Source: Lichtheimia corymbifera B2541
Lineage: Eukaryota; Mucoromycota; Mucoromycetes; Mucorales; Lichtheimiaceae
Assembly (NCBI GenBank): GCA_000697475.1
Contig: JNEU01001098.1
Coordinates: forward strand, 1-64,000
Direction of reading: 5' to 3'
Length of the DNA: 64,000 nucleotides
The position numbers and the translations under genes were made by a program. Shown here piece by piece: positions 1 to 12,930 of this stretch (position 1 is the stretch's first letter; each line of letters begins with the position of its first letter). The notes under the pieces are model-generated. The model was not told the DNA's origin. It searched no databases and worked only from the letters and a program-made list of their open reading frames with translations.

Positions 1-1690
1 GAATCTCAAGAAACTACATATTAAATGACTTTTTCATAAATCCGGCGCTTTCCCAATTTCCCTCCGTCATAGTCAATCCCACATTATGCTCTCCCTTTTG
101 AAATTTTCAAATGAAGCATGGGTTCTTTATTAATACAAAGGTGTTCAGCATGGCCTAGAGCATATTGTGTGAAAGTTTGAGGATCGAAACAGGCAATCCC
201 AATATCATGCATTGATATCAGTGTACATGGATATGTCTGACTGCCTGACAGATTTAATTTCCAGCTCTTCCCACTCCTAACTTCTTGCCTCTTATCCCAT
301 TCTCAACTGTTGCCCCATTCAAGCACAACTACCACTTGCGATCGATTGCCCTGCTTCAACCCATCATGCCAATCCCACAACTGCCTTGATCCTTTTGTCT
401 TTGACAGAATGGCAAGTTCATGGCCTGTACACCCCATGACAACGCCTGCGTTTCTTGACACTGCACGTTCCCTTGTACAATCCTCTGCCACAACCAAACG
501 TAGCAGCGTGCATTACAGCAATTGACAATAGCAATGTCTCTGCTCTTTACACACAGCGTTCTTTACTTGCAGAAACCTCCCTTGCAGCCTTTTCGCGTGA
601 ACAGCAGATAGCCATTATAGAGAACCAGCTTTATTTACTATAGCAACTTGCTCCAATACATACGACTCTTATCATTATGGAAATGTATTCTGAATATTGC
701 TTTGGTACATGGGATGGAAGGAATTGGATTTATACAATGCGTGGAAAAAGAGTCTTTGTTCTTACATATCCATTGTCAACTTTGACCTTGATGCTACCAT
801 CCTTAACGATTGCTGCATCCAATTACATACTGTACTATGTATACCCACGATCATCTTCCTTTTTGAAAGTCTTCGACCATGTACACTCATCATCATCCAA
901 TTGCATATAAATTGCCACCACGCATCAAGTGGCACATCCCACTCATTGACACATCTTTGCACAATGCACACTCAAAGGATAGAATCTTCCTAAATCGACG
1001 TTGCATAGCTTTATCAAAAGTAATAAGGTGGCGTGTATGAGTAGTGACTCATCAAGCGACATGATCGAGGTTTACCTGTTTATAAGAATCCACTATCACA
1101 ATGAGGACGACAACAACAATGAGAGCAGGAAAACAAAGAAACCTATGAATGAACCCAAGGATCAGCGCTTATTCACAGGGTTACAAGAAGTGATATACAC
1201 ACAAACCTTGTAAACAACCAAAGAAGACAGACAGACGAAAGAGAGGTATGGGAGTATGATGGGCGGCGACAACATCCTTTTATTGTGCATTGTAGGCGTG
1301 GGTATTTCTGTCTGTTTGGGATGATGCATTGATAAATTGATGAAAGAGCTGATAAAGTGATGGGGCGCCATGTTGTCTATGCGTGTACATCGGCCAAATT
1401 AGCGCAGATGATAAAGATCTATCAAAAAAAGTTAATCACTTTATGGCTAATGCACATCCCCATTATTAAAAAGGTGACTTACCATGTTGTCAACCTATTC
1501 TTGGTGTTGGTATGCGCGTTCGGTGTAAGCAGTGAGGATGATCAGGTCACATTTGATCAGCAATCAAGCCTCCCCTGGTATGGCGGTTTGAATCAAGGAT
1601 GGTGCGAGAGACATGGTGCAAATAGTAAGCCCTCCCATGGTGGTGATTTAACGGCTTCCATATATCCATGTCATCTTCCGGGTTACTTAC
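1..1690. other. gene-poor stretch, no supported gene
   Basis: I see no open frame with convincing protein character on either strand. The stretch is AT-rich. Around 1240-1370 it holds a segment that resembles, with many differences, a segment at about 2750-2850 (shared tokens include a GGCGTGGG block followed by CTGATAAAGTG). This suggests old repeat copies. Downstream exons of the decayed gene at 1691-2490 (minus) may extend to about 1550, but I could not place them. Confidence 0.4.
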
Positions 1691-2490
1691 CATGAGCGTT
1701 GCTATCAATTCGAAAAATTTAGTCCAAAGTGCTCTTTGACTCCATGAGTTGGGGACCTGACACGTTCGTTTCTCGATACTTTTCCATTTGGTGGGATCGA
1801 AAAGTGATACTTCATGCATTATGAGTTGGTCCTTAATACACTGTATCTTGAATACTTTCAACATCTTATATGTAGCATAGCTAGCACATTTGTGGTGGTG
1901 CATCTCAACAAAAAGTGAATTTGTCGCACATTCGAGCAACTTGACCGTATCATTTAGACTATGAATAGTGTGCTCCTCCCGATTGCCACTATATATGCGT
2001 CTTTTAGATCCATGTAATCAGCTCGCACTCATTACTTACCTTGGCGCCTCCAACGTTCCATATGTGGTATGAGCACGACCGAGCCCACCCATCATTCTTG
2101 TTGGGCGTTTCTTGTCTGTATCCATCTTTCTTGACGTACACCAGCTTACTCGCCAAGAGCTGCTTTTCACACCTGCATTCATCATCGTATGAGCGCAATT
2201 CAATATCTATAGAACATGTATTCACATAAAGCTCAACTTACCAGTTATATTTCAACAGCCCGTAACTTGACCAAGAGCTTGGAACGGCGGTATTACTGAT
2301 TGCACAAAGTAGGTACGTTCGTGGTCAGTTGGTTCAATATCCTGCATGCAATGAAGATGGAACGACGTAAGGGTGTACTGCATAATTTTGATGATGTCTG
2401 TGGATCCCGGATCACCAGTCCCGTGATCAAGATGCCATAGATTCTTGGGAAATTCTTCAAAGGGGAGTTGAAAGCATGTACTTATGTCAC
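1691..2490 (-). pseudogene. decayed multi-exon gene, unknown family
   Basis: Three exons on the minus strand join in one frame: 2490-2242, 2206-2040 and 1939-1691, with GTAAGT donors and AG acceptors. They read through protein-like sequence that includes YFVQSVIPPFQAL in the first exon, IELRSYDDE in the second and FELIATLM near the end of the third. The frame is broken by one TGA at 2252-2254 (minus), four codons before the first donor. No start codon is clear upstream and the C-terminal exons are uncertain. The pattern resembles a repeated Mucorales gene family that I recall only loosely; I cannot name a function. Splice sites are intact although the frame is not, which fits recent loss. A sequencing error at the TGA is the alternative. 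Confidence 0.5.
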
Positions 2491-5171
2491 CTACAAAGGA
2501 GCCTCAATTTCCCGTCAGTTTAAGCATCCTTTAAATATATAAATGATAGTTATACCTACCCTAAAGGGCTCATCAAGGAGCACAGCCAAAAGTCATTAGG
2601 CACCAATGAGCACTTCAAGTGGTAAAGCAATGATGTGAGCTACAGAAAATATCAATGCATGAATACCTTCATTTGGGGATCACATAAGGACTATCCTTAA
2701 GACTTACCAAGGTCATTGATTGATGATGATATGCATAAAAGTAGAAAGAAAGGATGTATGATAGTGTTGGTGACAACCGCCTTGTTTATATGTGAGTGGG
2801 CGTGGGAATTGTTGTCATGATAGATCGAACTGATAAAGTGGTCAAGCATGAATCGAAGTGATGGCTGATAAATCCACCTGCCACTTAGAAAGGTGATTTT
2901 TTGTAGGTGACATAAGTATGTCCCCTTTCATATAGCATCTCGCTTCATTGTAAAATTTAGAGATATGAGCATCTTTTGTTTTACATATGCTGTAACCATG
3001 ATACTATATGATAGATGGCCTTTGTTCAATGTCAATCGCCTCACTCATATTAGAGCCAAACATGCAGAAAGACTTTGTGTCACGAAGGGCTGAATCTTGA
3101 AGCGTTAATCCTATTGGTGGGGAAATGCATGATGATCCTTCCCCTGCCTGCCTATACTAAGATCCGCCTATGATAGCCTGTGTGGAATCTTTTCATGTTA
3201 ACGATGGCTTGGACAATAAGCCAAAAATGATTAATGGATCCGGAACTATTTTGTGGGAAAGTGTATGAAGCTTGAAATGCAAAAAGTTTTCCTTCCGTCA
3301 GCACCCATCCTACACAGCATGATAATCATGATCTATTATGCACCAGTCTATTGCAGCAGCTTGCTCATCTCATTTTATTGTAGCTCTTTAAGACCATCAT
3401 CCTTTCTACATAGAACCATGCCCACTATCATGCTAATTGCTACCTAATACAAATCATCCTTTGATCGAGGCCAAATCATCCAAGTCTTTATCAGTGTCGT
3501 TTCGATGCTTGAAAATATCGCATGAACAAAAGAAACACGGTGATCGTCCCAGAGCGTTCTTGACCCTGCCACTGTGTTCTAGTTGCCATAGATAGAAAGG
3601 TACATTTGAAACAGGGAATTAGACCCACCGACACGCCGTGCCTTATGAAATAACCTTACCACTTCCATCTTCTTGGTCCGATGCCTCCACGATCCATCAT
3701 TACCCAGAATCCTTGATGAATTGTGTTCCGTCATTAATGTTGCATGCTCGATGGTTGCTTTTGCCGATCCATTGCTGCCTGTATCATCCATGTAACTGCA
3801 TTTCTTGCAATCATTGCCATGAAGTCATCCTACGTAATAAGTCCAAAGTGAGGAGATACTCCTTATATCAAATACAATGCACTTTTACCTTAGATCTTGT
3901 GAAAAGGAATGAACAATATCTTGCTGGCATTATGGCCGTTTAATAAAAATAGAGAGACGTGTTTGGACACACCTATTGTGTTGGTTCAGTCATGGGTGAG
4001 ATCGCAGCTACTCTCTTATTGGTCAATGGTGCAGTTACATGGGACACCGATCAGTGTTTGACACGGTCCACCATTGACATTGTTGTTGTTGCGATGGAAG
4101 CGGCAGCAGTGAGTGCTCTGGAGAAGTCGGGTCGGCGTTGAGTTGAACTGTGAGAAAGAGGAAACGTCGCCATGGATACCAACCTGCTATTTATATACAG
4201 CTTTGGATACTTAAGAGAGAGTCAATTCATAAAGCCTTTCCCTGTATCGAAAAGATGATGCACATTAATGACGGATATAATTTGCTGCAAATCAAACCTT
4301 GAACAAAGGGATTCATAGTGCCTCAGGGTGATTTGATTACTGTACATAATATGTGATGCCGCCGATTTGACTCTTCTACAAGATGATGATCAGCCTCGGG
4401 TTTAGTGAACATCAATAACAGATCTGATGAGGCTATTTTATAGTTTCAGGACGATAATAACGATTGTGATGATGATTGCTATGATGATTACGACAATGAC
4501 ACTTGGCAAGACGATGCTGCATGATCAAGTCCCGCATCTTGATGGCGCCTAAAAGGAAGCATTCAAGATCCCGTTCTTTCCTATTTGTGCCTTGGTGGTT
4601 GCCATGACAGCGGCCACTACGATGGATGAAAATGACAATTTCAAAGTATAGCTAGAAGCAAGCATTGTTTAACAACAAAGGCACCACGCTTGATTGTGCT
4701 GGATGCTTGCGTTTTCGTATATACTAGACTATAAGATTCTACTTTTGGAAAGTTTTATAATAAGAGCAAAAAGACCAGCAGATATCATACGTGGTCCAGA
4801 TTGTGTTCTACATGATGATAGATCAACCTCCTCCTCATTGTTCTTGAAACGCACTGCGGCTGATGTCCACCTTGATGTTCGGTACATACATTGAATGGCA
4901 TGATGTTTGTTCATGCTCTAGAATGACATCCATTCTGCAATATAGGATTGTAGTGATACAAACGGTAATGTTCCCCGAAATCGGAAGCATGCTGAGATGG
5001 GTTGGTATAAGGTGGAGTGATGTAGGACGTGGTCATCCGTCAGCGGGGCTTCTTATCAAGATCTTGATGTTTGATCAGATAACTCAAAAACGACCACCCT
5101 TTAAATTATGTACAAGCCTGTATCCAATCGATCGGATAACACTTCATCTTTTTTTCTCTCTCTGGAAAAAC
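2491..5171. other. gene-poor stretch upstream of heme oxygenase
   Basis: About 2.7 kb without a supported gene. An 18-bp word at 2479-2496 recurs exactly in inverted orientation at 2901-2918. In both places it looks like an intron acceptor followed by an exon start, so the second copy may be an inverted fragment of the decayed gene next to it. Short frames at 3579-3791 (minus) and 4863-5342 (plus) have no recognisable features. The last 50 bases are rich in T and C, as before many start codons here, and likely belong to the heme oxygenase leader. Confidence 0.4.
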
Positions 5172-6311
5172 ATGGCTACTGTAGCAGTTGACACCGCCGC
5201 ACTTGCACATGCTCATCATCAATTCCCTGTATTGGAAAGCCACAATGATGAATTTTTAAAAGACCCCCAATTGGCAGCAGCCATGCGTGAGGGTACAAAG
5301 GAAGCCCACAAGGCTGCTGAAAATAGCGTCTTTACAAAGTAAGTTCAAGGTCATTATCCCAAAAGAAAAGCACTGACGCATGATCATGATAGGCGATTTA
5401 TCAAAGGAGAGATCAATCGTGACGAGTATGGCCGCTACATCACCTCACTGTATTTTGTTTACGAGTATGTATTTACGTGCTTGTCAAATGGCGTCATGCA
5501 AAAGTCTAACAATATGCAGGACCCTGGAACGGCTTTTGGAAAAGCACAAGGATACGCCAGCTATCAAAGCTATCTACTTTCCATATGAGCTCGTGCGATC
5601 GAATGCTCTTTTGAAAGGTAAAAGGGAATGGCTTCTTTTAAAGTGACACACTGACTTAGTGTTTCATGCAGATTTGGAATATTATTATGGCAAGGAAAAG
5701 TTGGCCCAAGTAATTGACCCATCAACAATGACACCTGCTGTAAAGGAATACGTTAATGCCATGGAACAGGCATGTGAGATAGAGCCTGCTTTGTTGGTAG
5801 CACATAGCTATTCCAGATATCTGGGTGATCTCAGTGGCGGTCAAATTTTAGCGAAGCGACTCAAGAAGCACGTGTTGGGATTATGTGAAACGGATGGCGA
5901 GTGGGATTCAGACCAAGGATTGGCTTTTTATGCCTTTAACAATATTGGCAACCAGAACGCATTCAAGAATGAATATCGTGAAAGGCTCGATACAGTGCAT
6001 GTTACTCAAAAGACACGAGGTATGTTTAACCTTTGGTCATGGGACGACGGCGTGTCACCTTACATCCGCTTTGTGTTGCAGATCTGATTGTGAAAGAAGC
6101 CATCCGATCATTTGAACTCAACATTGGAGTCTTTGATGAAATCCAAAAACTTTCTGAACAAGGAAAGCTGATACCCACCCTCATCCAACAACAACAAGGA
6201 TCCAAAGATAACGGCACGCGATTACCATCATCATCATCATCATCATTCATTGTCAGTGCACTGGCTATTAGCATTCTTACTGCCTATTGTTACACTCGCT
6301 TGCATAAATAA
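5172..6311 (+). CDS. HMX1: heme oxygenase, tail-anchored
   Basis: Five exons (5172-5338, 5393-5464, 5520-5617, 5672-6019, 6082-6311) give 304 residues. The family opens heme to biliverdin, CO and free iron using electrons from NADPH-cytochrome P450 reductase on the ER membrane. Visible support: the proximal heme ligand region EGTKEAHKAAEN with His near residue 46, the signature LVAHSYSRYLGDLSGGQ at about 154-170, and a hydrophobic C-terminal segment at about 282-300 followed by a short basic tail, which is the tail anchor typical of ER heme oxygenases. Ser-rich and Gln-rich linkers precede the anchor. Length is close to human HO-1 (288). The start is the first ATG after a pyrimidine-rich leader and gives a normal N-terminus. 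The stop lies 15 bp from that of the convergent membrane protein gene, so the 3' UTRs must overlap. Confidence 0.95.
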
Positions 6312-6326
6312 ATGAAGAGGGATGAT

Positions 6327-6987
6327 TTATTTGTCTCTTAAGCCAAAATACCAATACAATGCTACTAGAAGCAGAGTGATAACGGCTGGTAAAAGATCCA
6401 ATTGAATGATAAAGTAAATCCAAATCGTTGCTAGACCTGGCGCTCTTGCCATTTGTCCCAAGGATGGTGTGTTGCGTAATGTATATAATAAAAAGGCACC
6501 CACGACAGTGGATCCAATAGCCATGATTGCTTGCATCCATCGGCTGTTCCTGTGTCGATTGGTGATATAGAGGAATGGGAATAAAGCTAATATACGATAC
6601 GATAGGTTTCAGCATGACATAGATTATGCAACCAACCCATCCCCGGTTACCTGGCATAGCCTTGCAGGAACGAATGAGCAACTCGGTATAGTTCCATGGC
6701 TCACTGTATTGAACCTTGACAGTAACGTCAAAAGCACCCACCAATAACCCAAAGGGAATGCACATGAAGATGGCCTGCCAAATGTACACTGCTGTGCCAA
6801 TGTTCTCTGCTGCAATCTCGGCTTCGCGTTTTTTCACCTTGTCCAATAAACCAGCTTGCTGCATGAGTCTCATCTTTTCACTCTCTGCAATGTCATCTTG
6901 TGGTGGTGGTTTCTTTGTTGGTATGCGTTGGATGAGGGGCCCTTGTTGTTGTTGTTGTTGTTGGCGTTGACTTTGTTTTTTACCCAT
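6327..6987 (-). CDS. small multi-pass membrane protein, uncharacterised
   Basis: Two exons (6987-6651, 6586-6327) give 198 residues. The N-terminus is basic and Gln-rich (a CAA/CAG run at 6942-6962), then a short charged helix (about 30-60) ending KKREAEIAAENIG, then about four hydrophobic segments filling the rest, with PLIYITNRHR-like connecting residues at the exon joint. It looks like an ER or other endomembrane protein. I believe it belongs to an uncharacterised fungal membrane family (possibly the one named DUF7719), but I am not certain. The gene is head-to-head with the coiled-coil gene (319 bp between start codons) and tail-to-tail with heme oxygenase, so it could share a promoter with the former. 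Confidence 0.8.
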
Positions 6988-7306
6988 GGATGAAAAAAGA
7001 GAGAGAGAGAGAGAAAAGGGGAGCTATCAAGTAATATTTCAGCTACTGACTTTTTTTTATTCTAATGATCAAAAGTTCTAGTATCGAGCGATGAATGATA
7101 GTAAGAGTTATCGTTGTCGTCTTTAGTTGTCAGGAGGAGGGGAGCAGATGCCATTGGTGCTGAGGTAACTCAAAGTGTGCGTATGTGCTGTTGTTGTGTT
7201 GCAATGAACGAAGAGCTAAAAAATAGGATCACCCGTCAGGTGCAGTTGCTTTTCTTCTTTCCACTCTTTTTTCCTTTCTTTACCCTTTTTGGCTTGTATT
7301 CTTATC
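6988..7306. promoter_or_regulatory. divergent intergenic region
   Basis: These 319 bases separate the start codons of the membrane protein gene (minus) and the coiled-coil gene (plus). A GA-rich microsatellite (about 6993-7011) lies next to the minus-strand start and a pyrimidine-rich run (about 7250-7290) precedes the plus-strand start, as seen before other starts in this window. No specific factor site can be assigned by eye. Confidence 0.4.
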
Positions 7307-10300
7307 ATGACAGAGGGTACTTCAACAACAACAACTCGGAAACCAAGAGTGTCTTCACTAGCAGCTGCTGGTGTGAGCAGCACTACTACTGCTGCTACCC
7401 CGCCACGTCCTTCCAAGGTACCCGCCACAAGAGGAGCTTCAGGAACCACCACCACTTCTACCACACGAGCCACAAGAACACCTTCTGTTACTGGAGTAAC
7501 AAGAACTCCTTCAACAGCTTCACGTGCTACAGCCAGTACGGCATCACGCATGGCTAAAAGTAATGCTGACGGATCAACCACAAGCAGCACCAGCACAACT
7601 CGTTCCTCTGTTCGTTCTACGACAACGAGTGCCTCTACAACACGTACCCCGCTCACTTCTCGACCCACTAAAACACCAATCAGTCGTACAAGCAGTACTC
7701 TCAACAAGACAGCAACCTCATCAACCTCGTCCACATTGCGCAAAACCACTTCACCTACAGCTTCAACTGCTTCAACTGCTCGGCGCACATCGGTCACCCC
7801 TGCTTCCCCAACCGCTGCCACACGCAAACCATCCGTTGTTCGTACTACGACATCCACCACCAATGGGATCAAGCCTTCCGAAGCTGTGGCCGAGCTCAAA
7901 GTACTTCGCGCCAAGGTATGTATGAGATCACATGTCATTTTACATTTACATCACCCCAGTCCTATTGATGACCTATTTTTATTTTATTCTAGAATGAGGA
8001 ACTTAAAGCATCATTGGAAGAAAAGCAACAACAGTTGGATGCCAAGGAAACGGATCTGAATGAGCTAAAGGCCAAGTTGAGTGAGGTCGAGGCATCACTT
8101 GATGAGCAACAAAAGAGCGCAGCGGAGAAATCGGTAACACCAGCTGCTGAGGAGGAGGAGAAGAATGGAGTCGAAGATCAAAAAGATGAAGCTACTAGCG
8201 CAACAACAGCAGCAGCAGCACCCGAGACACCTACACCTGATGTATCCATTGAAGCACTCAAGGCTGAGATTGAACAACTTGAAAAACAACTCCAGGATGC
8301 CAAAGAAGCTGCTGATGCTCAAGTGGCTCAAATCCGTAGCGAGCATGAGGAGGAACGTGCAGCAGCTACACGTGAGCAGGAAGCACTTGAAGAACGGTTG
8401 CGAGACAACACTGAAAAACTACGCACCAAATTGGAAGGAGAAAAGGATGCTATGCAAACTCAGATCCGTGAAAAGGAAAAGGAGATTGCCAAGCTCAAGA
8501 ATGATATGGATGAGATGAGAGATAATATCCAGGTAAGAGAGAGACTTTTTGTGTGTATGAGATGGGATGATTAATCCATTTTTTATAGGAAATGCACAAG
8601 TCGCATCAAACACGTTTGACCAGCTTGACAAATCAAATCAATCAGCAACATGCCGAGCAAACAGAATCTCTCAAGGCACAATACGAATCTGAGCTCAAGG
8701 ATTTGCGTGAAAAGTATGAGCAGGCAACATCTGGAAATGCAGATACGGAAAAGGCAACTGAGAATGAAACCTTGGAGTTGAAAGAGCAATTAGAGGTAAA
8801 AAAAAAGGATGACGAGAGCGAAGGAATATGTTAACACCTCGTTTTGTATATCCAGGCAGCAAAGAAAGAAGCCGCTGAATTGAAAGAGTCTTATGAGAAT
8901 CAGCTAGCCGAGCTACGTGCAGAGCATGAAAAGGCATTGAAGGAGTTGCAGGATCATAATGAAGCTATGGAGGTGGAGCAAAAGCGTAAATTGGATGAGA
9001 TTACCCAATCGTTCAGAGTAAGTTGAAAGGGCATCCCCCATGTGATGTGCATGTATATAAACAAAATCTTGCATTAGGCCGAAATCTCAGCATTGCAACA
9101 GTCGCACAATTCCCGATTGCAATCCATCACCGAATCTCATGAAAAGCAACTGGAGGATGTACGCAAGGCTGTGAGTGTATCTGCTGTAGAAGAAGCTCGA
9201 TCCAGTATTGAGGTATGTGGGGTACAACGATATCAACATGGGATGATGATGACTGATGTATCTATTTTATTAGGCTGCATGTCAACAAAAGTTTGAGCAA
9301 GATCTTGCTGCATCCAAGAGTGATTTTGAGGCATTGCTGGACAAGTTGGAAGCTGAGAAACGTGCTGTTGCAGAGGAAAATGAAGCACTTCAAGCAGCTG
9401 CTGCCAAAGAGAAACAAGCATTGATGGAAGAATATGAGCAACGCATTGAGCAGGAAAAGGAATTGGAAAAGGTAAACATTGGGGCGCGTGTCATATGCAT
9501 GCATATGCACGTGGATATGTGCATATTAGCTGACTGCACATTCTTGGTGGTACTAGACTCGTTTACTTGAGGAGCATAACAAGCAATTGGCAGATCTTGA
9601 AAAGAAGCATGCTGAAGCATTGGATGAAAAGCTCGCATCGGCTACCGCATCAGCAACGGATTCAGTCAAGGATCAAATTGATGCTGCATTGCAAGAACAA
9701 GCCCAAAAGCATGAGAGTCAAATCAAACAGATTACAGCCGAACGCACCGATGCTGAAGCCAAGATTCGTGCTGAATTGGAGCAAAAGATGGATCAACTTG
9801 CTGCTGGTCATCAACAAGCGATGGAACAATTGCAGGAACATCATCGATTGCGCGTGGAGCAATTGGAGGAGGATATCAGCAAACACGCAGATCAGCAAAA
9901 GGAGCTCGCTGACAAGCATAAGGAGGAAATGGATCACTTGTCGAACAACCATAAGGGCAGTTTGGATGATATCAAAAAGGAAGTTGAGGTTTGTATATAT
10001 ACTTTTTTTAGAGGGTTGATTGGCGTAATGGCTGACATATCACTGCGTAGGCTGCATTGAAAGACCTACACGCTGCTGAGTTGGCACAATTGACCAAGGA
10101 GCATGAATCAAAGATGAAGGAGGCTCAAATGCAGTATACACTTGATCGTGACAAGGAGCGTGAAGCCCTAGTACAATCCCATCAAGACGAGTTGAAGAAG
10201 CGAGAAGAAGAATTGCAGTCTCAAATCAAAGCTCATCAAGAAGAGGTCAAAAAGATCAAGGAGGAATATGCCAGTGCTGTTGAAGATACGCATCGTACTT

Positions 10301-12715
10301 CTCAGGTAAATATGAGCAACTTTTTATTGTGCAAGCATTGTTTACTAAAGAAGGATTAAAAAGGCTGTCCAAAGTGAAGCAACCGAGCAATTACAAAAGG
10401 AGCTTGCCGAATTGAAAGAAAAGCATGCTGCTGAATTACAAGCTCAAGAGGAAAAGATGCGCCAACAAGAACAAGACCATCAACAACAAAAGAGCGAGCT
10501 TGAAGCAGCACAAGCAGCTGCCATTGCCGAATTGGAAGCCAAGGTTGCACAAGATCAACGTTATGCGGATGAGATGCGTGAACGTGAGGAAGCTCATCAA
10601 CAAGCGCTTCGCGAACGAGATGATGCACATCAACAAGCAATTGAGAGCCTCAAGCAAACCCATGCAGATGCAATGACTGACTTGGAAGCTCAATTGAAAA
10701 AAGCACATGAGGAGGCTATTCTACAGCTGGAAAGCAAGCTTCGACAAGATCACCAGCAGATGCTTGAAGATCGTGATAAACAGCATTCCGATGCATTGGC
10801 CAAGTTAAAGGAGACACATGCAACTGCTGTGGCTGATTTACAAGCCAGTATCCAATCCAACGGCGATGCTAATGAGGCAATGGAAAAGGCACAGGTAAAC
10901 GACAAAAGTAAATTAAATAGGGTGGGTGAGGTACATACTCATTTCATGATCATGTAGGCATCGATACGAGCTGAATATGAAGCACAATTGGAAATGACCC
11001 AGCAGGAGCATGTTGCCGCAGTCGACAAGTTGCATCAAGAGCATGCCTCTGCACTTGAACAAGCTGGCGTCAAAGCTCGTGAAGAAGCTAGTAAGAAAAT
11101 TGAAGATGCAAAGGTACGAAGCAGGCGATTCTCTATTATTATTATTACTTGATAACTTATCATTGTCATCCTCAGGCATTGTTGAAGCAAGAGCATCAAA
11201 AAGAAATTCAGGCCTTGGCTACTGAGCATTCTTCTGCCATCCAAGAAATCGAGCAAAAGCACAAGCAAAAGATTGATAGCTTGGTATCGGAGCATTCAAA
11301 TGCCAGACAACAAATGGAACAAGAGCATCAGCAAAAGATTGAGAGTTTGATCGTTGAGCATTCGACTGCCAAACAGCAGCTTGACCAAGAATATGCTTCG
11401 TTCCGTGAAGAAACTAGCAAGGCACAAGCTGCACTTGAGCAGAGTTACAAGGACAAGCTTGGTGATGTGGATGCACGTCATGAGAGCGAATATACGAGAA
11501 TACGTGAAGAGATCGAGTCGAATGCACAAAAGGACATTGAAGCAGCATGGAATGAATTGGGCGAGAAACACAAACAAGAGATCCAGGCACTCAATGACAA
11601 ACACGCGGCTGATACTGAAACGTTGAAATCCCATCATGCTCAGGCGATGGATGCTCTGAAACAGCAACTGCAAGCTGCTCAATCGGAATCTGAGAACTTT
11701 GCAGCTGAAGCCGAAGTAAGTCTTATTGGTTCCACAAGAGAAAAAAAGATTCATCACTGACACATGTCACCTGATATAGTCATCCAAGAACAGAGCCATG
11801 GAAGTGGAAACCAGACACAACGAGGCCATTCAAGCATTGCAAGCCAAATTGGAAGCAGCGGAGCGTAAACACAAGGAGGAGATGGCATCATTACAAGAGC
11901 AAGTTGAAACTGAGCGTGAGCGATCCAAACGCCGAGACGAAGAAATGAAACGAGTGGATGATGAATTGAGACGACAGCAATCTTCTGGTGGTGATCGAGA
12001 AGAAGAGTTGCGTGCCATGAAGATTTCGTTTGAAAAGATGATCAGTGCAAAGTACAAAGAAATTGAAGAGGTGGAGGAACGATTACGATTGGCTATGGCT
12101 AGAAATGCCGAGCATGGCAATTCACAACAAGCAGCTGCTGAATTCGAACAACGTCTGCAATCTGTGGCCACGCAGCATCAAAAGGAATTGCGAGTGTTGC
12201 ACCAAAGCCATCAAAAGATGCTTGATTTGAAGGACAAGGAACTTGAAGACTTTTCATATCGATTAAGGACGGTGACCAGCACACAGCAAAAGGATTTGGA
12301 AAAGCTGCATCAAGCGAATAGAACCAAGATTGCTGAGATGGAAGAGAAGATGCGACAATTAGAAGCACAATTGAAGTCCAAGGAGATGGAGAATAGGTGG
12401 CTTGAGGATGATGTGGAAAGCAGTGAGGTATTTATTGTAAAAGGGGGGAGTGTGTGTGCCACGGATGGAGGAGGAGAGTTGCATTTTTCTCACACACAAA
12501 TGTTGTTAATTGTGTAACAGGCAAAACTAAAAGAGCAAGCGTCGAAGATGGAGGAAATCTTTAACGAGAATAATCGATTGCATGACGAGATCAATCAATA
12601 CAGGGAGGAAAACATCAAAATGCTCGGGTAAGTACAAATATGGGAAATGTATATACATGGTAGCTGAAACCTGTTTATGTCCACTAGTGTCATTGATTCC
12701 CTGCAGCGACGATGA
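7307..12715 (+). CDS. giant coiled-coil rod protein
   Basis: Fourteen exons (7307-7915, 7993-8532, 8589-8795, 8856-9017, 9078-9212, 9274-9471, 9557-9988, 10051-10305, 10364-10894, 10958-11113, 11176-11715, 11780-12427, 12521-12627, 12688-12715) give 1515 residues. The first 200 residues are rich in Ser, Thr, Ala and Arg with Pro, basic and likely disordered. The rest is almost unbroken heptad-type Glu/Gln/Lys/Leu/Ala sequence with many EHEKAL- and HQQAL-like repeats, and it ends in VIDSLQRR. This fits a cytoskeletal, spindle-pole or vesicle-tether scaffold. A basic Ser/Thr/Pro-rich head could bind microtubules, but I see no CAP-Gly, motor or GRIP domain. The first twelve introns are all phase 0. 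I cannot assign a function; similarity to myosin tails or golgins would be mostly compositional. Confidence 0.85.
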
Positions 12716-12930
12716 CAGGTGTGCGCAGTAATGAGAAAACGGTCCGAGCGACACCAGAGTTCAAAGACAGCCGACTGAAATTTGCTCTTATCCAATGAAA
12801 TATCGCAAATATGGCAAAACTCAGGGCACGTGGTTTTTATACTGTGTAGTGTGTTTTATAAATGAGGCCTTTTCTTTCTTGAGATTCCTTTTTCTTGTTT
12901 TGGACACCTTTTTTTATAAAAACTCCTTCC

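Noticed and set aside
2305..2385. A-box-like TGGTCAGTTGG near a GGTTCAATATCC word
   Set aside because: The two words overlap rather than being spaced as in a tRNA, and the sequence is coding in the decayed gene on the other strand.
7216..7938. 240-residue minus-strand frame, Val/Glu-rich
   Set aside because: It is the mirror of the Thr/Ser-rich head of the coiled-coil protein; its composition follows from ACA/ACC codons on the other strand.
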